This document shows, piece after piece, positions 25,232 through 33,385 of a DNA stretch of 64,000 nt. The stretch spans positions 1 to 64,000 of the forward strand of contig JAGRKA010000003.1 in NCBI GenBank assembly GCA_020442475.1, in the 5' to 3' direction. Within the stretch, counting starts at the first letter, position 1, and every line of letters begins with the position of its first letter. A program made the position numbers and the translations under genes. Below the pieces are notes generated by a model. That model saw only the letters and a list, made by a program, of their open reading frames with translations, made no database searches and was not told the origin of the DNA. The DNA comes from Alphaproteobacteria bacterium. Its GTDB lineage: Bacteria > Pseudomonadota > Alphaproteobacteria > Micavibrionales > Micavibrionaceae.

Positions 25232-26119
25232 TTACCGGACAGACCTATAGAGGCTGTTTTCTCTCTCAAACATGTTGTTATAAGCGTTATTGTCCTCTTG
25301 CCCACTGTCAATACCGGGAAGGCTGAGCTGTGCGAGGAGCATGATTTCAACGGGGCTGTGAACGAGCCGTTGGAACGGAATCGCGCCGAGGGTACCTGAC
25401 GGGCGGCTGATTGTCTTATAAGTCAAAGCGTTATAGGCGGGTTGGTTTGCCGCGACAAATGCGGGAGACTCTATTCCTTGTTTCAACTTCGCAGGTTCGG
25501 GGGCAGATTCAACGGCACCGCCGGAGAATTTTTTGTCAAAAAAGCTGTAAACCTCATCGAGTGTACGAGCGCGCCCGGTCTGAGAATCATAAAAGACGTT
25601 CCGGTTTGCCTTGGCGGCTTTTGGGAAGAGGAGGGCCGCTTCCTGCATGGGGTTGTCATCTTTTGCCTTCAGGAAGGCCGCTGCGCCGCCCGCACCCATG
25701 AAATGTGCAAAATATAGCTCTGTTTCGCCGACTTTGCCGCCCCAATGCGCATCCAGAAAACGCTCATTTTCGCTGGCGAAGGCTGCCGCCATGAAAGAGG
25801 CCGTTTTAGGATCATTACGCAGCGCCAGAAGCTCCTCTCGGCTTTTACCTTCTGTCTCAATGCCGTATTGGGAGCCGTGCTTTTCGATCATGTTCAGCCA
25901 TGTGCTCTCGATGAACTGATACAGGCCTGAGGCGCTGGAAGTTTTGGCTTTCGCAACCGGGTTAAAGCTGCTCTCGGCGGCTGCTTGCTTGACCATATAG
26001 GCAAAATTGACCCCTGTTTTCGCGCTGGCGTGCTTGATCGCATGCAGGATGTTCCGGGGCGCGCCGGCAGTAATATTCTCTAACATGTTGTTTTGTATAG
26101 TGTTCATTAACATGCTCAT
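25232..26119 (-). CDS. lytic transglycosylase-like (SLT domain) protein
   Basis: A 295-residue protein whose residues about 25-170 form a lysozyme-like transglycosylase domain. The candidate catalytic glutamate is in VKQAAAESSFNP, and the following block ASGLYQFIESTWLNMIEKHG and AELYFAHFMGAGGA-type region (here ELYFAHFMGAGGAAAF) are SLT-like. No signal peptide is obvious at the N terminus, so export may use another route, for example a flagellar or type I system. The C-terminal 100 residues are unassigned. The gene is convergent with the YciI gene (9 bp apart). Confidence 0.78.
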   Translation of the reverse strand: MSMLMNTIQNNMLENITAGAPRNILHAIKHASAKTGVNFAYMVKQAAAESSFNPVAKAKTSSASGLYQFIESTWLNMIEKHGSQYGIETEGKSREELLALRNDPKTASFMAAAFASENERFLDAHWGGKVGETELYFAHFMGAGGAAAFLKAKDDNPMQEAALLFPKAAKANRNVFYDSQTGRARTLDEVYSFFDKKFSGGAVESAPEPAKLKQGIESPAFVAANQPAYNALTYKTISRPSGTLGAIPFQRLVHSPVEIMLLAQLSLPGIDSGQEDNNAYNNMFERENSLYRSVR

Positions 26120-26212
26120 GGGATAATGTTTTAAGGGCCAAAACCCGCTATACTAAGCATTGCAATGGTCGTGCCAGATTGACGGCACCCCCAAGAGAGG
26201 AACTTTTTAAGA

Positions 26213-27862
26213 ATGTCCGATTACACGCCTCCCGTGGAAGAGATGCTGTTTCTCCTGTTTGACGTGCTGGGATTTACGCATGAGGATCTGGACAGGGAAA
26301 CGGTGCAGGCAGCACTGGAGGAGGCCGCAAAGCTGGCTTCCGGCGAACTGGCGCCGTTGAATGCGGACGGGGATAAGGCTGGGGCTACGCTGGAGGGGGA
26401 AACGGTGAAAACGGCACCCGGCTTTAAAGAGGCTTACCGGCATTATTGCGAGGGCGGGTGGAACGCCGTGCCGTTTGATCCGGAATATGGCGGACAGGGC
26501 TTGCCTTGGGCGCTGGCTTTTCCGGTTCAGGAAATGTGGCAAGGTGCGAATCTGTCCTTCGGCCTGTGCCCGCTCCTGAATCAGGGTGCGGTCGAAGCTA
26601 TATCTACGCATGGAACGGCGGCGCAAAAGGAGTTGTACCTGCCGCATTTGATCTCCGGAGAATGGACCGGCACGATGAACCTGACGGAATCTCAGGCCGG
26701 GTCCGACCTTGGATTGCTCAGAGCCAAGGCTGAACGAGGCAAAGATGGCACATACATCATCACAGGGCAGAAGATCTTTATTACCTATGGCGAGCACGAC
26801 ATGGCGGAGAATATTATTCATCTCATCCTCGCTCGTTTGCCGGATGCGCCCGAAGATGTGAGGGGCATATCGCTTTTTATCGTCCCTAAAATTCTGGAAG
26901 ATGGAACCCGTAATGCGGTGCGCTGTATAGGGTTGGAGCACAAACTCGGTATTCATGCTTCCCCGACCTGTACGATGGAATTTGATGGGGCGACCGGTTA
27001 TCTGCTCGGTACGGAAAATGAAGGCCTGAAATGCATGTTCACCATGATGAATAATGCGCGTCTGTCCGTAGGATTACAGGGGGTGGCGCTCGCAGAGCGG
27101 GCATATCAGCATGCGGCCTCTTACGCGCAAGAGCGCATGCAGGGAAAGAGTCTGGCAAATGGTGAGCGCGTTGTAATCGGCGAACATCCTGATGTGAAGC
27201 GGATGCTTTTGATGATGCGGGCGAAAATCTGCGCGGCGCGGGCTTTGACGTATGAGGCCGCAATGGCGCTGGATAAGGCGCAGGCCGGAGACGAGGCGGC
27301 ACAGTTTGAAGCCAGCCTCCTTACACCGCTGGTTAAAGGCTGGGGGACGGATCTGGCTGTAGAGGTCGCCTCGACAGGGATACAGGTTTTTGGCGGGATG
27401 GGTTTTATCGAGGAAACGGGCGCGGCGCAATTTTACAGGGATGCACGGATTTTACCGATTTATGAAGGGACGAACGGGATTCAGGCGCTTGATCTCGTAT
27501 TCCGCAAGCTGGTGCAGGATCAGGGGCAGGCCGCGCGGGCGTATATCGAGAAGATGGAAGCCCGCGTAGAAGGAGATGAGGTTTGCCTGGCGGCCCTTTC
27601 AGCTTTACGGCAGGCCACAGATACGCTGTCGTCTTATATAGCGGAAGGGCGCACAGAGGTAGCGGCCTTTGTGGCGAGTCCCTATATGACGGGCTTCGCG
27701 CAGATTGCGGGCGGCGCGTTATTGGTTTCATCCGCGCGGGCCGCAAAAGAAAATGAATGCGGCACTTTAAGCGCGGCCTATGATGAACTGGCCGTTTTTT
27801 ACCGTGCGCATCTTTTGCCGATCGCTGTTGCGCGCCTGTCTGCGCTTACTCATCAGATTTAG
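26213..27862 (+). CDS. acyl-CoA dehydrogenase
   Basis: A FAD-dependent acyl-CoA dehydrogenase of 549 residues, for beta-oxidation or short-branched acyl-CoA oxidation. It has the N-terminal extension YTPPVEEMLFLLFDVLGF seen in the large bacterial subgroup, MNLTESQAGSDLGLLRAKA, KIFITYGEHDM, HASPTCTMEF and GLQGVALAERAYQHAASYA. The catalytic glutamate region is LPIYEGTNGIQALDL. It is somewhat shorter at the C terminus than the usual 590-600 residues. The ATG follows AGAGAGG. Its stop lies inside the convergent regulator gene (17 bp overlap). Confidence 0.93.
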   Translation: MSDYTPPVEEMLFLLFDVLGFTHEDLDRETVQAALEEAAKLASGELAPLNADGDKAGATLEGETVKTAPGFKEAYRHYCEGGWNAVPFDPEYGGQGLPWALAFPVQEMWQGANLSFGLCPLLNQGAVEAISTHGTAAQKELYLPHLISGEWTGTMNLTESQAGSDLGLLRAKAERGKDGTYIITGQKIFITYGEHDMAENIIHLILARLPDAPEDVRGISLFIVPKILEDGTRNAVRCIGLEHKLGIHASPTCTMEFDGATGYLLGTENEGLKCMFTMMNNARLSVGLQGVALAERAYQHAASYAQERMQGKSLANGERVVIGEHPDVKRMLLMMRAKICAARALTYEAAMALDKAQAGDEAAQFEASLLTPLVKGWGTDLAVEVASTGIQVFGGMGFIEETGAAQFYRDARILPIYEGTNGIQALDLVFRKLVQDQGQAARAYIEKMEARVEGDEVCLAALSALRQATDTLSSYIAEGRTEVAAFVASPYMTGFAQIAGGALLVSSARAAKENECGTLSAAYDELAVFYRAHLLPIAVARLSALTHQI

Positions 27863-28184
27863 CTTCGCAAACTGTCTGAAGAATCGAAATAACCTGCTCG
27901 ATTTTTCCTCTAAGCTCCGAGCCTGTCACTTGGCCGTCCATCCCTTCGAAGAAATAGGGGTAGGGGACGCCGTAAAATTTTTTAAGTCTGTAAAGTGTTT
28001 CCGCCGGGAAGCGGTTTTTCCCCGCCTCATATTTCTGGATTTGCTGAAAAGATACGCCAAGTGCTTTTGCGATATCTTGCTGGGAATAACCGGCGCGTGT
28101 CCTTAAATTGCGTATATTACGTCCTATGATTGTGGTTTCATGGGTAACGCGCTTATTCTTATCTTCGGTGGTTTGCTGTTTCAT
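27846..28184 (-). CDS. XRE-family HTH transcriptional regulator
   Basis: A 112-residue DNA-binding protein. The HTH_3 domain covers about residues 20-75: NIRNLRTRAGYSQQDIAKAL, GVSFQQIQKYEAGKNRFP and LYRLKKFYGVPYPYFF. It resembles the SinR/ClpR-like regulators common in alphaproteobacteria. The C-terminal tail is short and without an effector domain. It diverges from an S24-like repressor gene across a 127 bp region with palindromes, suggesting shared or mutual control. Confidence 0.88.
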   Translation of the reverse strand: MKQQTTEDKNKRVTHETTIIGRNIRNLRTRAGYSQQDIAKALGVSFQQIQKYEAGKNRFPAETLYRLKKFYGVPYPYFFEGMDGQVTGSELRGKIEQVISILQTVCEAKSDE

Positions 28185-28232
28185 GTGTTTTACCTATGGG
28201 TTTATAAGGAGGGTGCTGAGTACAATCTTTAG

Positions 28233-28282
28233 TTTCTATTTTAGAAATTTTCAATCATTTTTTCCAAAATGGAAATATTTCC
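28233..28282. promoter_or_regulatory. palindromic operator-like sites between divergent regulators
   Basis: TTTCTA and TAGAAA form an inverted repeat at 28233-28247. GGAAATATTTCC at 28271-28282 is a perfect 12-base palindrome, and its left half also pairs with TTTCC at 28261-28265. The sites lie in the gap between the divergently transcribed genes starting at 28184 and 28312. Which protein binds is unknown. Confidence 0.5.
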
Positions 28283-28311
28283 GCTTGCTATGAGGTGGCA
28301 TAGTAAAGCCC

Positions 28312-28926
28312 ATGAATGCGGAATGGCTCAAGGCGCAGTTTGATATGAATCCCGGTAAAACGAAGGCCGGACTTGCGCAGCTGCTTGGTCTTGAGCCTCC
28401 GGCCGTCAGTAAAATCTTGAATGGGACACGGCAAGTTAAAGCCCGTGAGTACACGTTGATGCGCCGCTATTTCGGCCTTCCCGTCGATGGAGAGGGTGCC
28501 GTGGAGGCTCGTTTAATGCATGTATCGGCAGGCAGTCCGGATTTAGAGGACGGGTTGCACGAAGGTCAATCCGTATTTTACGATCCGTCGCCTGTTTATA
28601 CCGGTACGGCTGATTCTGTAGCGCAGTCGGGGCATTCTGCGGGGCGGTACGATATTTTCCGCGTACGGGGACATGCGATGGAGCCGGATTTTTCAAAAGG
28701 AGAAAGCGTTCTGCTTGACCTATCGGATACGATCCCCTCCGTTGCGGGAAATTTTGTTATATCAGACGGCTTTGAGCCTATGATCCGTCACTGCGCGTTT
28801 ATTCCCGATTCGGACCCGCCCATCGTAAAGATATCAGCGCGTAGCGGCGCCTTTCAGCCTCAAATGCTGTCTTTGAGCGAGTTTCGGATTGTCGGACGGG
28901 TCGTTGCCAAAGTGAAATGGGTTTAA
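28312..28926 (+). CDS. HTH / S24 LexA-like repressor lacking the peptidase serine
   Basis: A 204-residue protein with an N-terminal HTH (TKAGLAQLLGLEPPAVSKIL, about residues 17-36) and a C-terminal LexA/CI-type S24 domain (YDIFRVRGHAMEPDFSKGES). In active S24 peptidases the motif is G-D-S-M-E-P; here it reads GHAMEP, with alanine in place of the nucleophilic serine. The lysine region reads EPMIRHCAF without an obvious lysine. It is therefore probably a non-cleavable repressor that uses the S24 domain for dimerisation. The ATG is at 28312. Confidence 0.85.
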   Translation: MNAEWLKAQFDMNPGKTKAGLAQLLGLEPPAVSKILNGTRQVKAREYTLMRRYFGLPVDGEGAVEARLMHVSAGSPDLEDGLHEGQSVFYDPSPVYTGTADSVAQSGHSAGRYDIFRVRGHAMEPDFSKGESVLLDLSDTIPSVAGNFVISDGFEPMIRHCAFIPDSDPPIVKISARSGAFQPQMLSLSEFRIVGRVVAKVKWV

Positions 28927-28984
28927 AAGCATAGTGCTATCCTGTTTTTAGTTTCTCTGTAAAAAATAGACGATTATCGGATAC

Positions 28985-29245
28985 ATGTCAATAAACGGCT
29001 CTGTATTTTTAGTCATGGACAGGGCAAATATATGCGGAATGCGGGTGCATCAGGCCCGGACACAACACAAGTTGCAGCAGATTGAGCTGTCCGCCGCTCT
29101 GGAGGTCGAATGCGGCGTTAAAATTTCACAATCGGATGTTTCTGAGATTGAACGGGGGGTGCGCGGCGTCAAAGACTATGAACTGGACGCGCTTGCCCGA
29201 GTACTCTCTGTGAGCCCGTCTTGGCTTTTGCGTGGGCAGGAATAA
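28985..29245 (+). CDS. XRE-family HTH protein
   Basis: An 86-residue HTH_3 protein: MRVHQARTQHKLQQIELSAA, SQSDVSEIERGVRGVKDYEL and LDALARVLSVSPSWLLRG. The first ten residues before the conserved region are odd, and the ATG at 29015 (MDRANICG) is an alternative start. Upstream it shares the sequence TTAGTTTCT with the operator-like region at 28230. With the two neighbouring regulators it makes a compact cluster of three HTH genes, as in prophage control regions, but no phage structural genes are present. Confidence 0.8.
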   Translation: MSINGSVFLVMDRANICGMRVHQARTQHKLQQIELSAALEVECGVKISQSDVSEIERGVRGVKDYELDALARVLSVSPSWLLRGQE

Positions 29246-29280
29246 AGTAACAGGAGTATAGTACGTTATCCGCTTGTATT

Positions 29281-29847
29281 TTACGCTTGGCCGTAAAACA
29301 TCTTCCATAAATTTAAAGGGTTGCTTTTCTCAAAGGCGCGTTTCAGGTGCATTTTGAGTGCGGCGTTGCGCAAGGCGATCTTATAGTCGGGGCCGACACC
29401 GGCGCTGCCATCCTTCATACGAACAACGGTGACTCTGCGGTTAGAGGTTGGAATATCGAAAATTTCTGTGTCCTGAACCTGATCATGATCCAAAGATAAT
29501 GAACGTGTGCGGTGAAATCCGGGATAGTCTCTGAAGACATTAATATCGTTAAGGGCCCCCAGATCGTGCCTGCGATGGTCCGGAGCAACCCAGATCAGGT
29601 GCTTGCCGTCATGTTCATTTTCAATATGGTGTTTTCCGATATGGAGAACGGCGTTAATGCTGAGCTCGCGGTTAAGAATCTTGAAGTGCTCAGGGGTTAG
29701 GCTGGCTTCCCCAAGACAAAACATTTCAAATTCTTCCAGGCGCTCCAGCACCTTTTTAGGGTGGATGCGCAATGTCTGCAATCCGCTCATCATACCGCCA
29801 TTTACGGCATTTCGCCGTGATTTCTGTAAAGTGCTCGCTTCTTTCAT
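29281..29847 (-). CDS. hypothetical protein, 188 aa
   Basis: No family recognised. The protein is soluble, rich in His, Asp and Arg (KHHIENEHDGKHLIWV, DHRRHDLG), with a basic C-terminal helix LRNAALKMHLKRAFEKSNPL. There is no signal peptide. A perfect 12-base inverted repeat with TATGTA half-sites lies 20-48 bases before the ATG. Downstream it converges with the HTH gene ending at 29245. Single gene; function unknown. Confidence 0.7.
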   Translation of the reverse strand: MKEASTLQKSRRNAVNGGMMSGLQTLRIHPKKVLERLEEFEMFCLGEASLTPEHFKILNRELSINAVLHIGKHHIENEHDGKHLIWVAPDHRRHDLGALNDINVFRDYPGFHRTRSLSLDHDQVQDTEIFDIPTSNRRVTVVRMKDGSAGVGPDYKIALRNAALKMHLKRAFEKSNPLNLWKMFYGQA

Positions 29848-29866
29848 TATATATAGGGTTTATGTA

Positions 29867-29895
29867 TATGTAAAATTTATTTAAAATTTTACATA
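29867..29895. promoter_or_regulatory. perfect 12 bp inverted repeat upstream of the 188 aa gene
   Basis: TATGTAAAATTT at 29867-29878 is repeated exactly in inverted orientation at 29884-29895 around a 5-base spacer. Extra TATGTA half-sites occur at 29861-29866 and 29901-29906. The very AT-rich setting and position before a start codon fit an operator over a promoter. Confidence 0.5.
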
Positions 29896-29925
29896 ATTTT
29901 TATGTATTTATAAGAGCAAGCCTTT

Positions 29926-30065
29926 TATAGCCTGCCCAAAATAAATTGATTCAAAATTTAAAACTTTTTGCTTTCCCCGCGAAAGCGGGGATCTTTTCAC
30001 GTCATATACTTAAGGCCCCCGCTTTCGCGGGGGAGGCACAATCATTTTAAAATGGTTAGGCTATA
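29926..30065. repeat. structured TIR element, copy B (short form)
   Basis: A 140 bp element with 26-base inverted ends (29926-29951 and 30040-30065) matching at about 20 positions. The ends start TATAGCC and finish TTGATT/TGATT like copy A. The core holds two GC hairpins, CCCCGCGAAAGCGGGG and CCCCCGCTTTCGCGGGGG, instead of the three-hairpin core of copies A and C. It is intergenic. Confidence 0.8.
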
Positions 30066-30084
30066 TATCTGTTTTTTATTAAGA

Positions 30085-30295
30085 TATAGCCATCCCAGTT
30101 AAAAATTGGGTATATCTCCCAAACGTCATCCCGTTGGCGCTTTCGCGAAGGCGAAAGCTTGCACGAACGGGATCCAGAGAGGTCAGCCGCGAAATGCGGC
30201 TGGCATTAAACAGATCCCCGCCGTTTCAGCACGCCACAGGCGTGCCGCGGGGATGACAGTATAAGGATGTCCAATTTTTAACCGGGATGGCTATA
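30085..30295. repeat. structured TIR element, copy C
   Basis: A 211 bp element. Its ends (TATAGCCATCCC, then GTTAAAAATTGG after one variable base) are inverted repeats differing at one position over about 25 bases. The core follows copy A: a CATCCCGTT/AACGGGATC hairpin with inner GCTTTCGC/GCGAAAGC, a CAGCCGC/GCGGCTG hairpin, and a GATCCCCGC/GCGGGGAT hairpin with inner GCACGCC/GGCGTGC. Its right end overlaps the last codons and stop of the glycosyltransferase gene at 30291. Confidence 0.88.
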
Positions 30296-31442
30296 CAAGG
30301 TGCGGTAAAATCTTACGCTCTTGCTCGAAGCACAGTTCGCGAGCGGCGATGTCGGCAGCATTTTTGGCGCCATCGATCTGTGATTGTGTCAGGCTTTGGA
30401 GCAAGGTCATCAGGTCTGCGGTCTGAAAACCCTCACTGACAAACCCACAACCATAATGTTGGATGAGGGTCGCCATATCCGGGGAGGGGCCGCTTAGAAC
30501 GGCAAGGCGGGCTTGTATGCATTCGAAGAACTTATTCGGCAGGCAATAGCGCAGATTGACGTTAGACGGCTCCAGCAGGCACAGGCCAAGATCATAGCCT
30601 GTCAGCATCGTGTGAATTTCATCGAGCGGCACGGGGGGCGGGAAGCCTATATGCGGGAAGGGCGCGGCCAGCTTTTTGAGCGTTTCGATATAATCCTGCG
30701 GCCCGGTCAGATAGAAATCAAGGCTGTAGCGTGGGCCAAGCGTTCCGGCGGCTTCAATCATGGTTTCAAGCTGTCTGTCGGGCACGGCGCGGCCATGATG
30801 AACCATGCGGATATGTTTGGCAGGAGTCGGGGTGGGGGTGGCTTCCCTATACAAAGGTGCGCTGCGCATCAGGGTACATTCGATACCAAAATGCTCCCGG
30901 TAGAGATTTTGCAGCCCTTCGGAAACGGTTAGAACGCTATCGCAGGCGGCCATATAGCGTGCGCATAGGTGGTTTCGGTAGGGTTTTTCGAACAGGTTCC
31001 ATTTCCAGTCATTCCCCGTTTCCTCCGGGTAATATTCCCGCGCATCGCAGATAATTTTACCCCTCTTTCTGATCTGGAAAGCGAGCGGCAGCAGGTACAG
31101 ATTTTCAACAAAAATCAGGTCAAAATCTTCATCGGCTGTTTCGTATTCGACACGGCTTGTCCGCCACCTGTTGTCATGGAGGAGGGTGATCAGCTTTTCA
31201 TGTTTGAGGAGTGCTATACCGAGTTTAAGCACGATACGGCGGAGCTTGTTGAGGCGGCCCGGCGCAGGCTGCGGCTCCAGCGTGTAAAAGCGCTTATGAT
31301 CCAGAGGCGTTTTCATCGGAAATCCGGCAATCGAGACTCTATGGCCCAGTTCTGTGCAGTAATCCGCAAGCCGTCTGGGGCGGGGGTTCGTGCTGACATC
31401 GGCCAGCGCCATGATCAGGATGTTTAAAGGGGCTTTGCTCAT
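30291..31442 (-). CDS. glycosyltransferase family 4-like
   Basis: A 383-residue GT-B type glycosyltransferase, the last gene of the glycan operon. The N terminus has NILIMALADVSTNPRPRRL and the C-terminal donor domain has LTGPQDYIETLKKLA, GYDLGLCLLEPS and LPNKFFECIQARLAVL, with the acidic pattern of GT4-like enzymes. Donor and acceptor are unknown. Its stop codon is part of the right end of repeat element C, so the C terminus may be slightly altered. It lies 6 bp after the AsnB-like gene. Confidence 0.82.
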   Translation of the reverse strand: MSKAPLNILIMALADVSTNPRPRRLADYCTELGHRVSIAGFPMKTPLDHKRFYTLEPQPAPGRLNKLRRIVLKLGIALLKHEKLITLLHDNRWRTSRVEYETADEDFDLIFVENLYLLPLAFQIRKRGKIICDAREYYPEETGNDWKWNLFEKPYRNHLCARYMAACDSVLTVSEGLQNLYREHFGIECTLMRSAPLYREATPTPTPAKHIRMVHHGRAVPDRQLETMIEAAGTLGPRYSLDFYLTGPQDYIETLKKLAAPFPHIGFPPPVPLDEIHTMLTGYDLGLCLLEPSNVNLRYCLPNKFFECIQARLAVLSGPSPDMATLIQHYGCGFVSEGFQTADLMTLLQSLTQSQIDGAKNAADIAARELCFEQERKILPHLV

Positions 31443-31448
31443 GGCCGG

Positions 31449-33383
31449 CTATACCTTCACAGAGAAGACACGCAGCCATTGCGCGAAGTTGATAATCCGC
31501 CAGAGCGTGAAATTGAAGGGCTTCCGGCCCGCAAGCACATCGTCGAAATAGGTGAGGGCTTCACGGGTGATCAGGCCTTGGGACTGTTCGATTGTCTCTT
31601 CGATTTTCGTGCGGAACAGGTCCGGGGCGCGGTCTTTTATCCAGATTTCCTCAGGTGTAGCAAAGCCGATCTTGTCCACCCGGTCGCGGATTTCATTGGG
31701 GATCGTACCGCTCATCCCTGTGCGCAGAACCCGTTTGGTTACGGCATCGGCAATCTTGTAATCTGCGGGTAGACCCAGCACGAATTCAACCAGCCGGTAA
31801 TCAAGGAAGGGCACGCGGGCTTCGATTCCATGTGCCATGGAGTCCCGGTCTTCCCAATGCAGCAGCTTTTGCAGATTGGTATGGAGAAGCTGCATCCGTG
31901 AAAGTCCCTGAATGGAGCGGGCGGCAGGAGGGTTCGGGTTGACAGGGTTCGCGTGCAAAATATTCAGGTTCAGCCAGTCAGGCGCCTTGTAGGTGCGGCC
32001 TGAAAGTTTGCGTAAGGGGCCGCGCAGCCGGTTCGGTATCAGGGAATCGGCGGTTTGTGCGGCGATCCATGTCCATGGGCGGCCATGGCGGTGATGGATG
32101 AGCAAGGCTTCGCGGGCGAGCGTGATCCAGCGCAGGCTGCGGAATAGATCGGCCAGCCGCGGGCCGAAGAAGGCGTGATAACCGGCTAGCATCTCGTCGG
32201 CGCCTTGCCCGTCAAGCATTACCGTTACGCCGTTTTCCTTGGCTAGTGCGAAGACATGCCATTGCGCATAAATGCTGGAGGAGCCGAACGGCTCGTCCAG
32301 ATGCCATGTGATCTGCTCGCTGAGCGGGAATAAATGTGAAAGATCCGGATAGGTGAAATGAGGCTCCACACCGGTACGGGCTGTGACCTTATCGATCCAT
32401 TTGCGCTCATCCACGCTTGCGACATCCGAACAGGCGGAAAAAGTTTTTTGGAGGTGCCGGGCATCGCTTTCTTCAAGCAGGGCACTCATCAGGCAGACGA
32501 TCGAGGACGAATCCAGCCCGCCGGAAAGGCAAGAGCCGACCGGGACATCTGCCCGCAGACGCAGGCGCACCGAATCTTCCAGTAGCGTTTTGAAGTGCGC
32601 CGCCGCTTGCTCGAAGGACAGCGTGTTATTCTGTGGCGTTAAGACGTACCATTGCTCTACCGGTGCGCGCCCGTTATCAAAGGTCGGTGGGTTTGTCAGA
32701 TCGAGTGTAAGGCAGTGCCCCGGTGCGATTTGATAGACGCCTTCGAAAAAGGTTTCATCCGTGTGGTCGCTCATGGCCCAGACAAGGAAATCATAAGCGC
32801 GTTGATGGTTCAGGCGGGCGTCCCAACCGGGCAGAACCGTAAATTGCTTGATTTCCGAGCCGAAGAAAAAAGCGCTGTCAGGCGTGGTCCAGTAATAAAG
32901 CGGTTTGATCCCAAAGCGGTCGCGGGCGAGGAACAGTGTTTTTTCTTGTGTATCGAACAGCGCAAAAGCCCACATACCGTTAAAGCGGTGGAGGCATTCT
33001 TGCCCCCAAGCATCATAGGCCGCCGGGATGATCTCACTATCCGTGCCGGACATGAAGCCGTAGCCAAGCGATTCCAGCTCTGCGCGAAGTTCGACATGAT
33101 TGTAAATCTCGCCGTTATAGGTCAGCCAGTAGCGTCCGTCCTTATAGGGCATAGGTTGATGGCCGTGCGCGGATAAATCGACGATAGAAAGCCTTCTGTG
33201 ACCGAGGGCAAGTCGGGCGGTATCGTTGCTGCCGATTTGGGAGGAGGGGGAGGGGGCTTCGAGCGTTTTCCAGAGTGCCGCGCCGGAATCGTCGGGACCG
33301 CGATGGGCGATGATATCGCTCATCCGGGTGATCAGGTCACTTTCCAGCCCGTTGGGGCTAAAAAAACCGGCGATCCCGCACAT
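31449..33383 (-). CDS. asnB: asparagine synthase-like glutamine amidotransferase (AsnB type), copy 1
   Basis: A 644-residue two-domain protein. The N-terminal class II glutaminase starts MCGIAGFF with nucleophile Cys2 and has RLALGHRRLSIVDLS, YNGEIYNHVELR and MWAFALFD. The C-terminal ATP-pyrophosphatase domain has the PP-loop SCLSGGLDSSSI and MLDGQGADEMLAGYHA. In glycan clusters such proteins often amidate sugar acids instead of aspartate; which applies here is not shown. The gap to the next gene is 2 bp, within the operon. A second copy lies at 48240. Confidence 0.92.
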   Translation of the reverse strand: MCGIAGFFSPNGLESDLITRMSDIIAHRGPDDSGAALWKTLEAPSPSSQIGSNDTARLALGHRRLSIVDLSAHGHQPMPYKDGRYWLTYNGEIYNHVELRAELESLGYGFMSGTDSEIIPAAYDAWGQECLHRFNGMWAFALFDTQEKTLFLARDRFGIKPLYYWTTPDSAFFFGSEIKQFTVLPGWDARLNHQRAYDFLVWAMSDHTDETFFEGVYQIAPGHCLTLDLTNPPTFDNGRAPVEQWYVLTPQNNTLSFEQAAAHFKTLLEDSVRLRLRADVPVGSCLSGGLDSSSIVCLMSALLEESDARHLQKTFSACSDVASVDERKWIDKVTARTGVEPHFTYPDLSHLFPLSEQITWHLDEPFGSSSIYAQWHVFALAKENGVTVMLDGQGADEMLAGYHAFFGPRLADLFRSLRWITLAREALLIHHRHGRPWTWIAAQTADSLIPNRLRGPLRKLSGRTYKAPDWLNLNILHANPVNPNPPAARSIQGLSRMQLLHTNLQKLLHWEDRDSMAHGIEARVPFLDYRLVEFVLGLPADYKIADAVTKRVLRTGMSGTIPNEIRDRVDKIGFATPEEIWIKDRAPDLFRTKIEETIEQSQGLITREALTYFDDVLAGRKPFNFTLWRIINFAQWLRVFSVKV

Positions 33384-33385
33384 CG

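Noticed and set aside
24358-25350. Minus-strand frame of 330 codons opposite fabI and the YciI gene
   Set aside because: Both plus-strand genes are certain; the minus frame spans gene boundaries without any domain.
28312-29245. Prophage control region
   Set aside because: Regulator genes of phage type are present, but no integrase, replication or structural gene and no attachment site were found around them.
29926-30295. CRISPR array, because of repeated GC-rich hairpins
   Set aside because: There is no regular repeat-spacer spacing and no cas gene; the hairpins belong to two separate inverted-repeat elements.
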